From the NCBI RefSeq assembly GCF_910588665.1, contig NZ_CAJUPR010000004.1:14593-78592 (forward strand): a stretch of DNA of 64,000 bases, read 5' to 3'. Origin of the DNA: an uncultured Brachyspira sp. Its GTDB lineage: Bacteria > Spirochaetota > Brachyspiria > Brachyspirales > Brachyspiraceae. Shown piece after piece: positions 53,343 through 63,159 of the stretch (positions within the stretch are counted from its first letter, which is position 1; every line of letters begins with the position of its first letter). The notes below the pieces were generated by a model. That model was not told the origin of the DNA, made no database searches, and saw nothing but the letters and a program-made list of their open reading frames with translations. The position numbers were made by a program, and so were the translations under genes.

Positions 53343-53522
53343 TTATTTTATGGATTTTACAAGCTCATCAATATTTTTTGTTCTTGAGCTTTTGCAATAA
53401 GGACATTTTTGAGGATTAATTTTTATTATTAATAAATTTATTGTATGTTTTTTTCTTTTTACTGTAAATCTTCTTTTGCATCTTTTGCACTGATAAAAAT
53501 AAGGCGGCTCATCTAAACGCAT
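53343..53522 (-). CDS. Small zinc-ribbon protein
   Basis: A 59-residue frame with an excellent ribosome site (AAGGA six bases before the ATG). The sequence opens MRLDEPPYFYQCKRCKRRF, with a CxxC, and has a second pair in QKCPYCKSSRTKN, which together would bind one zinc. It is strongly basic in the middle. It resembles FmdB-type or transcript-cleavage-type zinc ribbons in spacing, but no family can be fixed. It lies 56 bp after the DUF3810 gene and 91 bp before the PH-like gene on the same strand. Confidence 0.7.
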   Translation of the reverse strand: MRLDEPPYFYQCKRCKRRFTVKRKKHTINLLIIKINPQKCPYCKSSRTKNIDELVKSIK

Positions 53523-53578
53523 ACAATATCCTTAAGTAATTATATTCATATTTTATTATCGTAAAATACTGAAAATTA

Positions 53579-54649
53579 TTAAGAATTAATATTATGATAT
53601 AATACCAAAAGCTTAACTACCCTTGAATAGCTTTTTATGCCGTCTTCCTGACTATTTGCTTTTAAATAAGCATCATTAATTTTATGGCTTACTTCAGACA
53701 GATTTCCTGTATATTGCTGCCAGAATTTATAGTATTCTTTTATATCTTCTTTAGTACTGCTATTTAAATTAGACATTAAATGTATATAATTTTCATCTCT
53801 TTTTATCTCATTTAAGACATAAAGCAAAGCTTCAAAATTTGCAGAATATCTTATAAAAGCGTCAGTGTGTTTTGAGCATGCTATATACGATATAAAATTA
53901 GCTTCATCTTCATAAGCTATACCTATTTGATGCGCCATTTCATGGGCTATTGTAAAAGGCATAGATATGCTTGGTATAAGCGTATTAACATTTGCTTCTG
54001 AAGTAAAAGGCGAGTATATTCCTGTTATCTGCAGATTAAGAAATATTTTTGATATTATTATAGGTTTTGTTCTTGAATAATTCATATATAGAAATTCAAA
54101 CTCTTCAAAAACTTTGTTGTATTCGGCTTCCACCATTCTATTTAAAGCCTGATAATTTGTATTAATATTTTTATATTTCATTTCATCTTTTAAATCATTG
54201 ATATTTTTTATTAATGTTTCGGCAAGCGAATATATATCATCATAACTTATATTTCTTTTAGGATAATTTTCTATAAGAGGAATTCTATGATAATTTAAGC
54301 CCCATACTGAAATAAATATTATATATACTGCAATCATTATACAGGCAAATATATAAGCAAAATTTAATGCTGTTTTTATTTTATCTATTAATGATTTTGC
54401 ATTTGAATTAAAAAAAGATTTTCTAAATGCTGTTATGATAAAAATAATAACTGCGGCTGAAAATAAAAAAAGAATAATTTCACCTATAGAAAAACTGAAC
54501 TTTGATGATAACAGACTTATAGTTCCCGCTATTTTTTTATATATTAATCTTGAATAAAAGTTTTCTATAAAACTTTCGGAAAAAGTTATTATTTTTAATA
54601 AAACAGCAATAAAAATCAGAGATAATATTAATGTAATTTTAACTTTCAT
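53579..54649 (-). CDS. DUF3810-like membrane protein with HExxH metalloprotease motif
   Basis: Membrane protein of 356 residues from the ATG at 54649; an in-frame TTG at 54661 is an alternative, and neither has a ribosome site. Three hydrophobic segments occupy residues about 4-22, 55-77 and 95-118. The extracytoplasmic part has GLNYHRIPL, then PSISMPFTIAHEMAHQIGIA, a HExxH zinc site, followed by EDEANFISYIAC with a likely third ligand. This is the DUF3810 layout, so a membrane-bound zinc peptidase is plausible. It starts about 20 bp after the coiled-coil gene. Confidence 0.72.
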   Translation of the reverse strand: MKVKITLILSLIFIAVLLKIITFSESFIENFYSRLIYKKIAGTISLLSSKFSFSIGEIILFLFSAAVIIFIITAFRKSFFNSNAKSLIDKIKTALNFAYIFACIMIAVYIIFISVWGLNYHRIPLIENYPKRNISYDDIYSLAETLIKNINDLKDEMKYKNINTNYQALNRMVEAEYNKVFEEFEFLYMNYSRTKPIIISKIFLNLQITGIYSPFTSEANVNTLIPSISMPFTIAHEMAHQIGIAYEDEANFISYIACSKHTDAFIRYSANFEALLYVLNEIKRDENYIHLMSNLNSSTKEDIKEYYKFWQQYTGNLSEVSHKINDAYLKANSQEDGIKSYSRVVKLLVLYHNINS

Positions 54650-54670
54650 ATTTTTAATCAAAAATTATAA

Positions 54671-55471
54671 TTATTTCATTTTTTTAATATCTGCATCCAT
54701 TTTTTTCTTCCAAAGGTCATACATTTTCTTTTTATCTTCAGATTCTTCATTTTCATTCAGATAAACATGTATTCTTCTAAGAGATGCTATTATATTTAAG
54801 GCTATCTTCATGTCGTCTAATCTTTTATTTTGTTCGTATTGAGTTCTATACTGCTCAGCTGAGGCATATAATAATTTTTTTACAAGCTCCATCATTTTTA
54901 CTCTGAATTTATATCCCGTTATTTCAGGACTTAATTCTTTTATGTAGCTTTTGAAATCTATCATATTTTTGCATACAGCTGAAAATTTTGCTTCTATTTC
55001 TACAAAGTTTTGAAGCCATTTAGAATTTTCGCCGTAGCAGTATTTTAAATAATCTATAACATATCCGAATGAACATATAAATTTATATCTCCACTCATCG
55101 GATAATTTATCTTTAAAATATTCATGTATATCTTCATTAAGAGAAAAAGAATCATCCGTATGATTTCCAAATACTTCTTCTAAAAGCATAATAGCTTTAT
55201 TTATATATCTTCTTCCGTCATTAAGCTTATTATCAGAGCGTACATTTATATATTCTATAGCTATATAACAGATGGTAGTAATAAAAGAAGATGCCTGAAT
55301 ATAGAGCACAACTGCTTCTATTTTTTTGCCTGCTATTTCAAAATTATCTTCTAATGAGGCTAAATCTTTCTCTGTCTTTACTAATTTTGCCTCCACTTCT
55401 TCAAGTAAACTTTTATATTTATTTTGCATTCTGGTGCATTCTGCTTTTGCAGCTTCGCTTATTGTAGCCAT
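54671..55471 (-). CDS. Hypothetical coiled-coil protein
   Basis: Unrecognised protein of 266 residues, cytoplasmic. Residues about 5-50 form a coiled coil (CTRMQNKYKSLLEEVEAKLV). The rest is helical (GRRYINKAIMLLEEVFGNH, LYASAEQYRTQYEQNKRL), ending in a basic helix. GGAGAG precedes the ATG. It lies between the histidine kinase and the DUF3810 gene with 42-bp and about 20-bp gaps, so it is part of that transcript. Confidence 0.6.
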   Translation of the reverse strand: MATISEAAKAECTRMQNKYKSLLEEVEAKLVKTEKDLASLEDNFEIAGKKIEAVVLYIQASSFITTICYIAIEYINVRSDNKLNDGRRYINKAIMLLEEVFGNHTDDSFSLNEDIHEYFKDKLSDEWRYKFICSFGYVIDYLKYCYGENSKWLQNFVEIEAKFSAVCKNMIDFKSYIKELSPEITGYKFRVKMMELVKKLLYASAEQYRTQYEQNKRLDDMKIALNIIASLRRIHVYLNENEESEDKKKMYDLWKKKMDADIKKMK

Positions 55472-55513
55472 AATATATCTCTCTCCATAGTAATTATTTT
55501 CGGAAAATAATTT

Positions 55514-57910
55514 TTAATTATTTAAATTAACAGGTATAGAAACAAAAAAAGTTGTTATTTTAAAAGTTTCATCTGTGCTTTTTACCATTATGCTTCCGCC
55601 ATGAGCTTCCACTATCCTTTTTGAAATAGCAAGCCCTATTCCTATGCCATGACTTTTTGTAGTAAAAAACGGCGTGAATATTTTTTCGGATAATTCAGGT
55701 TCTATATACGAATTTGTATTTTCTACTATTATGTCTATTATAGATTCTCTATAGGCATTATCGTTAAAAATCACGCTTATAATTGAATCCTCATCTGCAG
55801 GATTTATAGCATCTATGGCGTTAATAATAAGATTAAATATTACCTCATTCATTCTGTCATAATCCCATCTTACGACATCTTCTTTAGTAATTTTTAATGC
55901 ATAGAATTTTATATTTTTACCGCTTTTTTCAATATATTCTTTTGAAATAATAGTTAAATATTTTATCATATCTTCTATTTTTATATTATCAGTTTCCAAG
56001 TTAATACTTTTAGCAAATGATAAATTTCTTCTTATATAATTTTCCAGATTTTCCACCTCGCTTGCTATTATGGAGGCGTAGTTTTTTATATTTTCATCTT
56101 TGCTTACTTTTACAAGTCTGTTTGCAAATCCTGCAATAGGAACTATAAAGTTTCTAAGGTTATGAGCCATAGAAGAACTCATCTCTCCTATTATAGCCAA
56201 ACTCTTTAAATCCAATAAAGTTTTTTCAGCGGATTTTAAGGCATTATTATTTTTTTCTATTTCATTATAAAGAGAAGAATATTCCAAAGCCACGGCAGCC
56301 TGCCTTGCAAACATTTTCAGATAATCCAAATCATCTTCAGGTATGTATTTGCCGTTATATGGATTATCAACTACTATCATACCTATGCAGTTTTTTGTAT
56401 TCATTATAGGTATTATGGCAAAATGATAGTCTCCGAATATATCCGTATATTTTTTTATTTGATATACCTCTTCTTTATTTAGATCCGTTATATTAATGCT
56501 TTTTTTATTACTAAATACATCAAGAAATAATTTGCAGTTTTCATTATTTGGTATAACTGTATTTAAAAATTTCTGATTTAAATCCCAAGAATCTTCCATG
56601 TTTCTTTTATCTAAAGAAAGCATTAATTTTTCCCTAAGGGCATATTTATCTAAGTTCTGCATATTGCTCCATATAATTCCAGCATCTTGAGCGTTTTTAG
56701 GAGAAACACACATTCTTCCTCTGAATACATTAAATTCATTATCGTAAAGAAAAGCAAAAGCTCTGTTAAAGGCAAATACATCGCCTATTGTTGTGATAGT
56801 AAGCAGAAGAAATAATATATCCTCAGTCTTTGAACGCTCCAGCAGTATATTGCTTATGTCATATAGAGTATTTAAGCGTGACATATGATTCATATTTTTC
56901 TTATTTGCTTTGCTGAGCTCCGTAATATTGTAGTATTCAGATATTCTGCTTGCTATATTTGAAAGAAGATGATTAAATAAATTAATGTCATTGGCATCAA
57001 AATAACCAAGAGGGTTTACCGCATCGGGTATTTTATCTATAACAACTATATATCCTATGCAGCCTTTTTGCGAATGTATTCTATTAAATATTACGGATCT
57101 GTTTATAACTCCTTGAAATTTTTCATAGTATTTATTTTTATCTGCATTATTTATATAAAATATATTGTTATTTAAATATTCTTTTATATACTTATTATCT
57201 TCAAACAAAGAATAATCAAAATTATCAGGAAATCCGCAGCTGGATCTAGTATACAAATTATTATTGTTATCCCTAAGTCTTATAAATACCTTATTTGCTG
57301 TGAAAATATTTGCTATGTCATTTGCAAGCTGATTTAAATTATTTTCAAAATCATCAACATTGCTTAATTTCAGGTATAATTCCCTAAGCAGTTTTAATTG
57401 CTTATCTCTTTCTTTATAAGTTACATTTTGAAGCATATTATTGGCATATATTGCAAAGTGTCCTATAATATTTTTTATTTCATCTGATATAGATTTATAT
57501 GAATCCGTTTTGTTTTCTTTATTTCTGAATATTACTACGCCTATAGGATTAGTATAGAAAAATATAGGAAGGACAAACATTGATGAATAGCCTGAAAATA
57601 CTTCCATATCCGTATGATTTATATTTTCTCCTATAACCATTTTTTGTTTGTACAGCACCTCTTTGTAATAGGCTGTATTTATAGGAAAATTTACTTTGCA
57701 TACATAATATCTGTCTATTCCGTATACACCTCTGAGTATAAGATAGTTTTCTTTAGGAAAATATACTTCTCCACAGTCAAAACCGTAATATATGCATGTT
57801 TTTTCTAAAAATAAATCAACAACTCTGTCTATTTCATTAGTATTTTCTGCAAAAAGCAGCCCCGTCAATAAATCTGAAAAAAAGCTGTCTATTGATTTTC
57901 TATCTTCCAT
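55514..57910 (-). CDS. Cytoplasmic GAF-domain sensor histidine kinase
   Basis: Signalling kinase of 798 residues without membrane segments. Three GAF-like domains can be placed at about 10-160, 170-335 and 350-550 (IGVVIFRNKENK, KGCIGYIVVIDK, NCIGMIVVDNPYNGKY). A dimerisation helix has the phosphorylated histidine H583 in SMAHNLRNFIVPIAGFANRL. The ATPase domain has NLIINAIDAINPADED (N box) and FTPFFTTKSHGIGIGLAIS (G boxes). No receiver domain or response regulator gene is nearby. Its start is 12 bp after the GH13 gene, so both are co-transcribed. It may sense a small metabolite or redox state. Confidence 0.88.
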   Translation of the reverse strand: MEDRKSIDSFFSDLLTGLLFAENTNEIDRVVDLFLEKTCIYYGFDCGEVYFPKENYLILRGVYGIDRYYVCKVNFPINTAYYKEVLYKQKMVIGENINHTDMEVFSGYSSMFVLPIFFYTNPIGVVIFRNKENKTDSYKSISDEIKNIIGHFAIYANNMLQNVTYKERDKQLKLLRELYLKLSNVDDFENNLNQLANDIANIFTANKVFIRLRDNNNNLYTRSSCGFPDNFDYSLFEDNKYIKEYLNNNIFYINNADKNKYYEKFQGVINRSVIFNRIHSQKGCIGYIVVIDKIPDAVNPLGYFDANDINLFNHLLSNIASRISEYYNITELSKANKKNMNHMSRLNTLYDISNILLERSKTEDILFLLLTITTIGDVFAFNRAFAFLYDNEFNVFRGRMCVSPKNAQDAGIIWSNMQNLDKYALREKLMLSLDKRNMEDSWDLNQKFLNTVIPNNENCKLFLDVFSNKKSINITDLNKEEVYQIKKYTDIFGDYHFAIIPIMNTKNCIGMIVVDNPYNGKYIPEDDLDYLKMFARQAAVALEYSSLYNEIEKNNNALKSAEKTLLDLKSLAIIGEMSSSMAHNLRNFIVPIAGFANRLVKVSKDENIKNYASIIASEVENLENYIRRNLSFAKSINLETDNIKIEDMIKYLTIISKEYIEKSGKNIKFYALKITKEDVVRWDYDRMNEVIFNLIINAIDAINPADEDSIISVIFNDNAYRESIIDIIVENTNSYIEPELSEKIFTPFFTTKSHGIGIGLAISKRIVEAHGGSIMVKSTDETFKITTFFVSIPVNLNN

Positions 57911-57922
57911 AAAATAAACTTC

Positions 57923-59269
57923 CTAGTTATTATATAAAGTAAATATTTTTAATTGATACGGTAATACTTCTATAGTTTCTGCAATACTGTCTATTTTATT
58001 ATCAAAAGATATATCCTCTTTTATGCTGTACTGAGCAGTATTTAATTTTTCTGCTTCAGATGTTATATTGACTATAATTAAAAGTCTGCTGTTTTCATCT
58101 AAACTATATTTATAGAATTTTCTAAAAGGATCTTTATTTTTTTTATGTTCATAGAGTTTATAATGTGCATCGCTTTCTTTTTTAAGACTGTTTTTTTCTT
58201 CTATATCAATAGATACTATTCTGCCGCATTGCGATAATATATGATTGTTTTTTATATATTCAGCCATATCTTTTATATATTTGCTTAAATCATAGCTTAT
58301 ATTTTCATAATCTTTTTCGCTTCCGCCTACAACATTGCATCTTTTAATAAATCCGTATTCATCTCCTATTGTAATCATCCACATATCGCATACTATTGCC
58401 GTGAATAAAAAAGTTTGCTTTACTCTCCAAATATTGCCGCCGTATTCTGAAATAAGCCTTTTTGTATCATGATTGCTTGGAAAAGCTATCTGCATGCATT
58501 TTTTTCTTGCCAAGTCATACTGTTCTATAAACCATTCTCCCTCATAATCCCACCATTTAGCGCTGCTTGCCACATAATCAAATCCAGAATCTATTAATTT
58601 TTCTGTATCTTCCATAGAGCATCCTAAACTTTCAGCAAAGAATATTACTTCATTATTGATTTGTTTTGCATTATCTATTAAATATTTCCATAATTCTTCA
58701 GGTACTTTATAAGCCGCATCGCATCTGAAACCTGTAAATCCCAAATCAAGATTATGTTTTATTAAATCATTCCAATAATACCATATAGGGTTTAATATTT
58801 CATTTGAATTTTTATTATTTTCTTTATCATCTTGATTAGGATCTCTTTTATTATTGAATACTGCTAAGTCTCCCCATTCAATACACTTTCCATTATCCCA
58901 AGCTTTAGGAGACTGTAAAGCACCGTCTTTTGTTTTATACCATTCAAAATGCTCATCTATCAAATTACAGTCTTTAGATGAATGATTAATTACCAAATCC
59001 ATCATTACTTTGATTTCTTTGTTATTACAGTATGCTATAAACTCTTTTAATTCTTTTTCTGCAGTATCTTTAGAATTGCTGGTAAAAAATGATGGGTTGT
59101 ATTGATAGTAATATTTAGTGGCATATAAACTGCCGCTGAATCCGGGATATGTTATAGGATTAATATATACCCATTCAAAGCCTATGCTTTTTATTCTGTC
59201 AATATGTCTGTACCAATTTTTTATATGTCCTAAAAGCGGCGGAAACAGATTATATCCTAATATTCTCAT
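57923..59269 (-). CDS. GH13 alpha-amylase family enzyme
   Basis: Glycoside hydrolase of 448 residues without signal peptide, so cytoplasmic. The (beta/alpha)8 barrel shows DLVINHSSKD (residues 91-100), FRCDAAYKVP with nucleophile D184, FFAESLG with acid E213, and FPSNHDTKR with D268. The Tyr-rich opening GFSGSLYATKYYYQYNP is unusual and recalls maltosyltransferase (GlgE-like) and related GH13 groups. A beta-rich C-terminal domain follows. It heads a minus-strand run with a histidine kinase. Exact specificity is unknown. Confidence 0.85.
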   Translation of the reverse strand: MRILGYNLFPPLLGHIKNWYRHIDRIKSIGFEWVYINPITYPGFSGSLYATKYYYQYNPSFFTSNSKDTAEKELKEFIAYCNNKEIKVMMDLVINHSSKDCNLIDEHFEWYKTKDGALQSPKAWDNGKCIEWGDLAVFNNKRDPNQDDKENNKNSNEILNPIWYYWNDLIKHNLDLGFTGFRCDAAYKVPEELWKYLIDNAKQINNEVIFFAESLGCSMEDTEKLIDSGFDYVASSAKWWDYEGEWFIEQYDLARKKCMQIAFPSNHDTKRLISEYGGNIWRVKQTFLFTAIVCDMWMITIGDEYGFIKRCNVVGGSEKDYENISYDLSKYIKDMAEYIKNNHILSQCGRIVSIDIEEKNSLKKESDAHYKLYEHKKNKDPFRKFYKYSLDENSRLLIIVNITSEAEKLNTAQYSIKEDISFDNKIDSIAETIEVLPYQLKIFTLYNN

Positions 59270-59396
59270 AGTGCTATTATATATAAATAAATAAAAAAAA
59301 CAACTTTTTTATTTATTTGTTTGTAAAAATATGATAATAATTTAAAAAAATTAAGAGGCTTTTATTTAAGTTTAATCGGCGCAGAATTATAAACTA

Positions 59397-59425
59397 TTGC
59401 TATTTAATAAAATATTATTTATATT
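59397..59425 (+). promoter_or_regulatory. Candidate mfd promoter
   Basis: TTGCTA (59397-59402), 17 bp, TATATT (59420-59425), about 47 bp before the ATG. Confidence 0.45.
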
Positions 59426-59471
59426 TATGAAAAAATATTTTACAGTTCTTAATAAATAGGGTAGAAGCATC

Positions 59472-62400
59472 ATGTGTAGTAATGAAGTCATATCAGGCAT
59501 GTTAATAGAAAGATTCACTAAAAGCGAAGAGTATTTAAACTTTGATATAAAAAATACAAAAAATATAACTGGACTTAAAGGCGGAAGCGATGCTTTATTT
59601 TTTGCATCATTGTTTAAGGAAAATAGTATTTTGATTATTAAAGAAGATGAAAATGAAGCTATGCTGCTTGGTCAGTCTTTGAATTTTTATAATATACCTA
59701 ATTATTATTTTCCAGATTATGATGCAGTACCTTTTACTAAAATGTCGCCTGTAACCGATATTGCTCAGGATAGAATAAATATTTTATATAAATTATTAAA
59801 CAAAGAAAAATGCATAATAATAACAACTATAAATGCTGTAACTAGGAAAATAGCAAATAGAGAAGATTTGAAAAAACTTTATATAGGACTTCATGTCGGC
59901 GGTAAATTAAATCTAGATAATTTAAGATTAAAATTATATGATTTCGGCTATGTTATAGAAAGAGATGTGATTGAAAAGGGTACGGCATCTGTAAGAGGAA
60001 GTATTGTAGATATATTTTCTTTGGAATATGATAATCCTATAAGAATAGAAATGTTTGATGATGAGATTGAAAGCATAAGATTATTTAATATAGAAGACGG
60101 AAGATCATTTAAAAGTATTGATGATATAGTAATTTATCCAGTACGCGAGTTTGTTTACAGCGATGAAAAAGCAGAAGAGCTTATAAATAATGATAATATA
60201 AAAGATGAGATTAAAGATTATATAAGCAAAAAAAAATATTTTGCAGGAAGCGAAAATCTTCTTCCTATGTTTTACAGTAATTTAGAAACTGTATTTGATT
60301 ATTTTGATTACGGATATGTATTTACAGATAATGCTATGCATCTTAAAACAAAATTAATAACCATACTTGATTCCGTAAAAGAAAATTTCTGCAGCATAGA
60401 TAATATATTTTCTGTAATAGGGGATATTGAAAAATTATATATTAATAAATATTATTTTGATGAAATAGTAAAAAAGTCTGTTAATATATCTCCGTTTATA
60501 ACTGATACCAATGTTTATAACTTTAATTTTATGCAGGGAGTTTCTTTTAAGTCAAGATTAACCGACTTTATCAATTATGTAAAAGAATACAGAAAAAAAG
60601 ATTATATGATAATTCTATCTACAGGACATTATGAACAGGTAAGCAGATTTTATAAAATAATGCAGGACTTATATCCTGAAATTATAGTTTCTAAAGAGGC
60701 ACCGAATATCATTGAAGAAAATATTAAAGAAGACAGCGGCGGAGTTCTTAAAAATGATGATAATATAGAAGTAATTATAGAAAGCAATAAAGATGAAGCT
60801 GAAGAAAAAGAAAACTATTTGAAAAATGAAAATAATTTTTATATCATAACCGCTCAAACCTCTTCAGGATTTATAAAAGACAGCATAAAAACAATATTTA
60901 TAGCTGATTGGGAAGTGTTCGGAAGAAAAAGAAAAAAGGTGAGAAAAATACCTAAGGTAAATAAAAATCTCATAGAGACATTTGTAGATTTGAATATAGG
61001 TGATTATGCAGTACATATAAATTACGGTATAGGCAAATATCTCGGATTAACAAGAAAATTATCTAACGGCAAGGAAAAGGACTATATTACTTTAGAATAT
61101 GCTAAAGGAGATAAATTATATATACCCGTTGAGCAGATGAACTTTGTACAGAAATATATATCGGGTCATGGAGAAGCTCCTAAATTAACATTATTAGGTG
61201 CAAGCGCTTGGGATAAGATAAAGAGCAAAGCCAGAGAAGATGCTTTGGCTACAGCAAAGGAATTGATAAAACTGTATGCTATAAGATCTAATATTCGCGG
61301 AAATATTTACGGAGCCGATACGCAGTGGCAAGATGATTTTGAGGCTTCATTTAAGTATGAAGAGACCGCAGATCAATTAAGAGCCGTTAATGATATAAAA
61401 GAGGATATGGAAAGCGGAAAGATGATGGACAGGCTTGTATGCGGAGATGTAGGATTTGGAAAAACTGAAGTGGCATTCAGAGCCGTATTTAAAGCTATAA
61501 TGGCAGGAAAGCAATGCGCTATACTCTGTCCTACTACTATATTATCTCAGCAGCATTATAATAATGCAAAAAATAGATTTGAAGATTTTCCTATAAGAAT
61601 AGAGGTATTAAACAGATTTGTAGCAAGCGTACAGGTTAAAAAAAATAAGGAATTATTAAAAAACGGTTCATGCGATTTAATAGTAGGAACTCATATGCTT
61701 TTATCTAAAGATGTAGAGTTTAAAAATCTAGGACTTATAGTTATAGATGAAGAACAGCGCTTTGGAGTTAAGCATAAAGAGGCTTTAAAAAAATTAAGAT
61801 TAGAAACCGATGTTCTTACGCTTTCGGCTACTCCGATACCTAGAACATTAAATATGGCTTTAACTGGAATAAGGGATATAAGCGTAATAGAAACTCCTCC
61901 TTTAAATAGGATACCTGTAAAAACTTTTGTTTCTGAGTTCAGCGAAGAGGCGGTTATAAATGCAATAGAAAGGGAACTAAAAAGAAAAGGTCAGGTATTT
62001 TATCTTTATAACAGAATAGATACTATAGAATCATTTGCTTTGATGATAAAAAAATTATGTCCGAAAGCCCGTATATGTGTGGCGCATGGAAGAATGACTG
62101 GGCGTCAATTAGAAAAAATAATGGAAGATTTTATTGACTATAAATATGATATTTTAGTTTCCACTACAATAATAGAAAACGGAATAGATATACCGAATGC
62201 CAATACCATATTAATAGATAATGCCTGCAAATTGGGATTATCGGAACTTTATCAGTTAAGAGGGCGCGTCGGAAGAAGCGATAAAGAGGCTTATGCTTAT
62301 ATGTTTTATCCCAGCGATTTAGCATTAACGGAATCGGCATATAAGAGACTTGAAGCTATATCCGAACATACTGATTTAGGAGCTGGATTTAAAATTGCTA

Positions 62401-63143
62401 TGCGTGATTTGGAAATAAGAGGTGCTGGAAATATATTGGGAAAAGAGCAGTCTGGTATGATATATCAAGTGGGATATGAATTATATACTCAGATGCTTGA
62501 AGAGGCTACTAATGAATATAAAGGAGAAATAAAAGAAGTTACATTTGATACGGTAATAGACTTAAAGCATAATTTGTTTATACCAGATTCCTATATAGCC
62601 GACTCTAAAGAAAAAATATCAGCTTACAAGCTTATAATGCGTTCTCAAAGCAGCGGCGATATAGATTATGCTAAAGAGTTTATGAAAGATAAATACGGCA
62701 GACCTCCAAAAGAGCTTGAAGATATTTTTGATATAGCAAAACTTAAAATTATATTAAAAAGGGTAAGAGTATTATCTGTTATAGAGGGTCAGTATAATAT
62801 ATATGTGAAGCTTGATAAATATTCTAAGATAGATACTGAGAAGCTTATTAATTTAATAAATAAAAAAGATTCAGGAGTTTATTTTGATAAGGATAATCTT
62901 AATCAGTTAATAATACCCGTTTTACATGAAAAAGAAAATGATCTCTATTGGAAATCTGAAAAGATAAAAAATACAATATTAGAAATAGAAAGCTTTAAAG
63001 TTAATAATGATATTGAAAAAAATGATAAGAAAAAAGAAAATAAAATTACTTTAGCCGAAGCAAATTTAAAAGCTAATAAAAACAAAATCTCTATAAGAAA
63101 AAGCAAAACTCCTAAGTTAATAAAAATTAAAAAAGATAATTAA
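59472..63143 (+). CDS. mfd: Transcription-repair coupling factor Mfd
   Basis: DNA translocase of 1223 residues that removes stalled RNA polymerase and recruits UvrA. The UvrB-like N-terminal domains hold YYFPDYDAVPFTKMSP and RGSIVDIFSLEYDNPIRIE. The polymerase-interacting CarD-like domain starts near residue 506 (IGDYAVHINYGIGKYLGL). The helicase part has Walker A CGDVGFGKTEVAFRA (about residue 657), the DEEQRFGVKHKE box, SATPIPRTLNMALTGIRD and QLRGRVGRSDKEAYAY. The C-terminal UvrA-regulating domain (KYGRPPKELEDIFDIAKLKI) is followed by a basic tail of about 40 residues that is longer than usual. Confidence 0.96.
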   Translation: MCSNEVISGMLIERFTKSEEYLNFDIKNTKNITGLKGGSDALFFASLFKENSILIIKEDENEAMLLGQSLNFYNIPNYYFPDYDAVPFTKMSPVTDIAQDRINILYKLLNKEKCIIITTINAVTRKIANREDLKKLYIGLHVGGKLNLDNLRLKLYDFGYVIERDVIEKGTASVRGSIVDIFSLEYDNPIRIEMFDDEIESIRLFNIEDGRSFKSIDDIVIYPVREFVYSDEKAEELINNDNIKDEIKDYISKKKYFAGSENLLPMFYSNLETVFDYFDYGYVFTDNAMHLKTKLITILDSVKENFCSIDNIFSVIGDIEKLYINKYYFDEIVKKSVNISPFITDTNVYNFNFMQGVSFKSRLTDFINYVKEYRKKDYMIILSTGHYEQVSRFYKIMQDLYPEIIVSKEAPNIIEENIKEDSGGVLKNDDNIEVIIESNKDEAEEKENYLKNENNFYIITAQTSSGFIKDSIKTIFIADWEVFGRKRKKVRKIPKVNKNLIETFVDLNIGDYAVHINYGIGKYLGLTRKLSNGKEKDYITLEYAKGDKLYIPVEQMNFVQKYISGHGEAPKLTLLGASAWDKIKSKAREDALATAKELIKLYAIRSNIRGNIYGADTQWQDDFEASFKYEETADQLRAVNDIKEDMESGKMMDRLVCGDVGFGKTEVAFRAVFKAIMAGKQCAILCPTTILSQQHYNNAKNRFEDFPIRIEVLNRFVASVQVKKNKELLKNGSCDLIVGTHMLLSKDVEFKNLGLIVIDEEQRFGVKHKEALKKLRLETDVLTLSATPIPRTLNMALTGIRDISVIETPPLNRIPVKTFVSEFSEEAVINAIERELKRKGQVFYLYNRIDTIESFALMIKKLCPKARICVAHGRMTGRQLEKIMEDFIDYKYDILVSTTIIENGIDIPNANTILIDNACKLGLSELYQLRGRVGRSDKEAYAYMFYPSDLALTESAYKRLEAISEHTDLGAGFKIAMRDLEIRGAGNILGKEQSGMIYQVGYELYTQMLEEATNEYKGEIKEVTFDTVIDLKHNLFIPDSYIADSKEKISAYKLIMRSQSSGDIDYAKEFMKDKYGRPPKELEDIFDIAKLKIILKRVRVLSVIEGQYNIYVKLDKYSKIDTEKLINLINKKDSGVYFDKDNLNQLIIPVLHEKENDLYWKSEKIKNTILEIESFKVNNDIEKNDKKKENKITLAEANLKANKNKISIRKSKTPKLIKIKKDN

Positions 63144-63159
63144 TATATTTCTGAAATTA

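Noticed and set aside
53343..53522. A frameshift in the zinc-ribbon gene
   Set aside because: A first reading of the A-runs suggested a stop, but recounting the bases shows the frame is intact for 59 codons.
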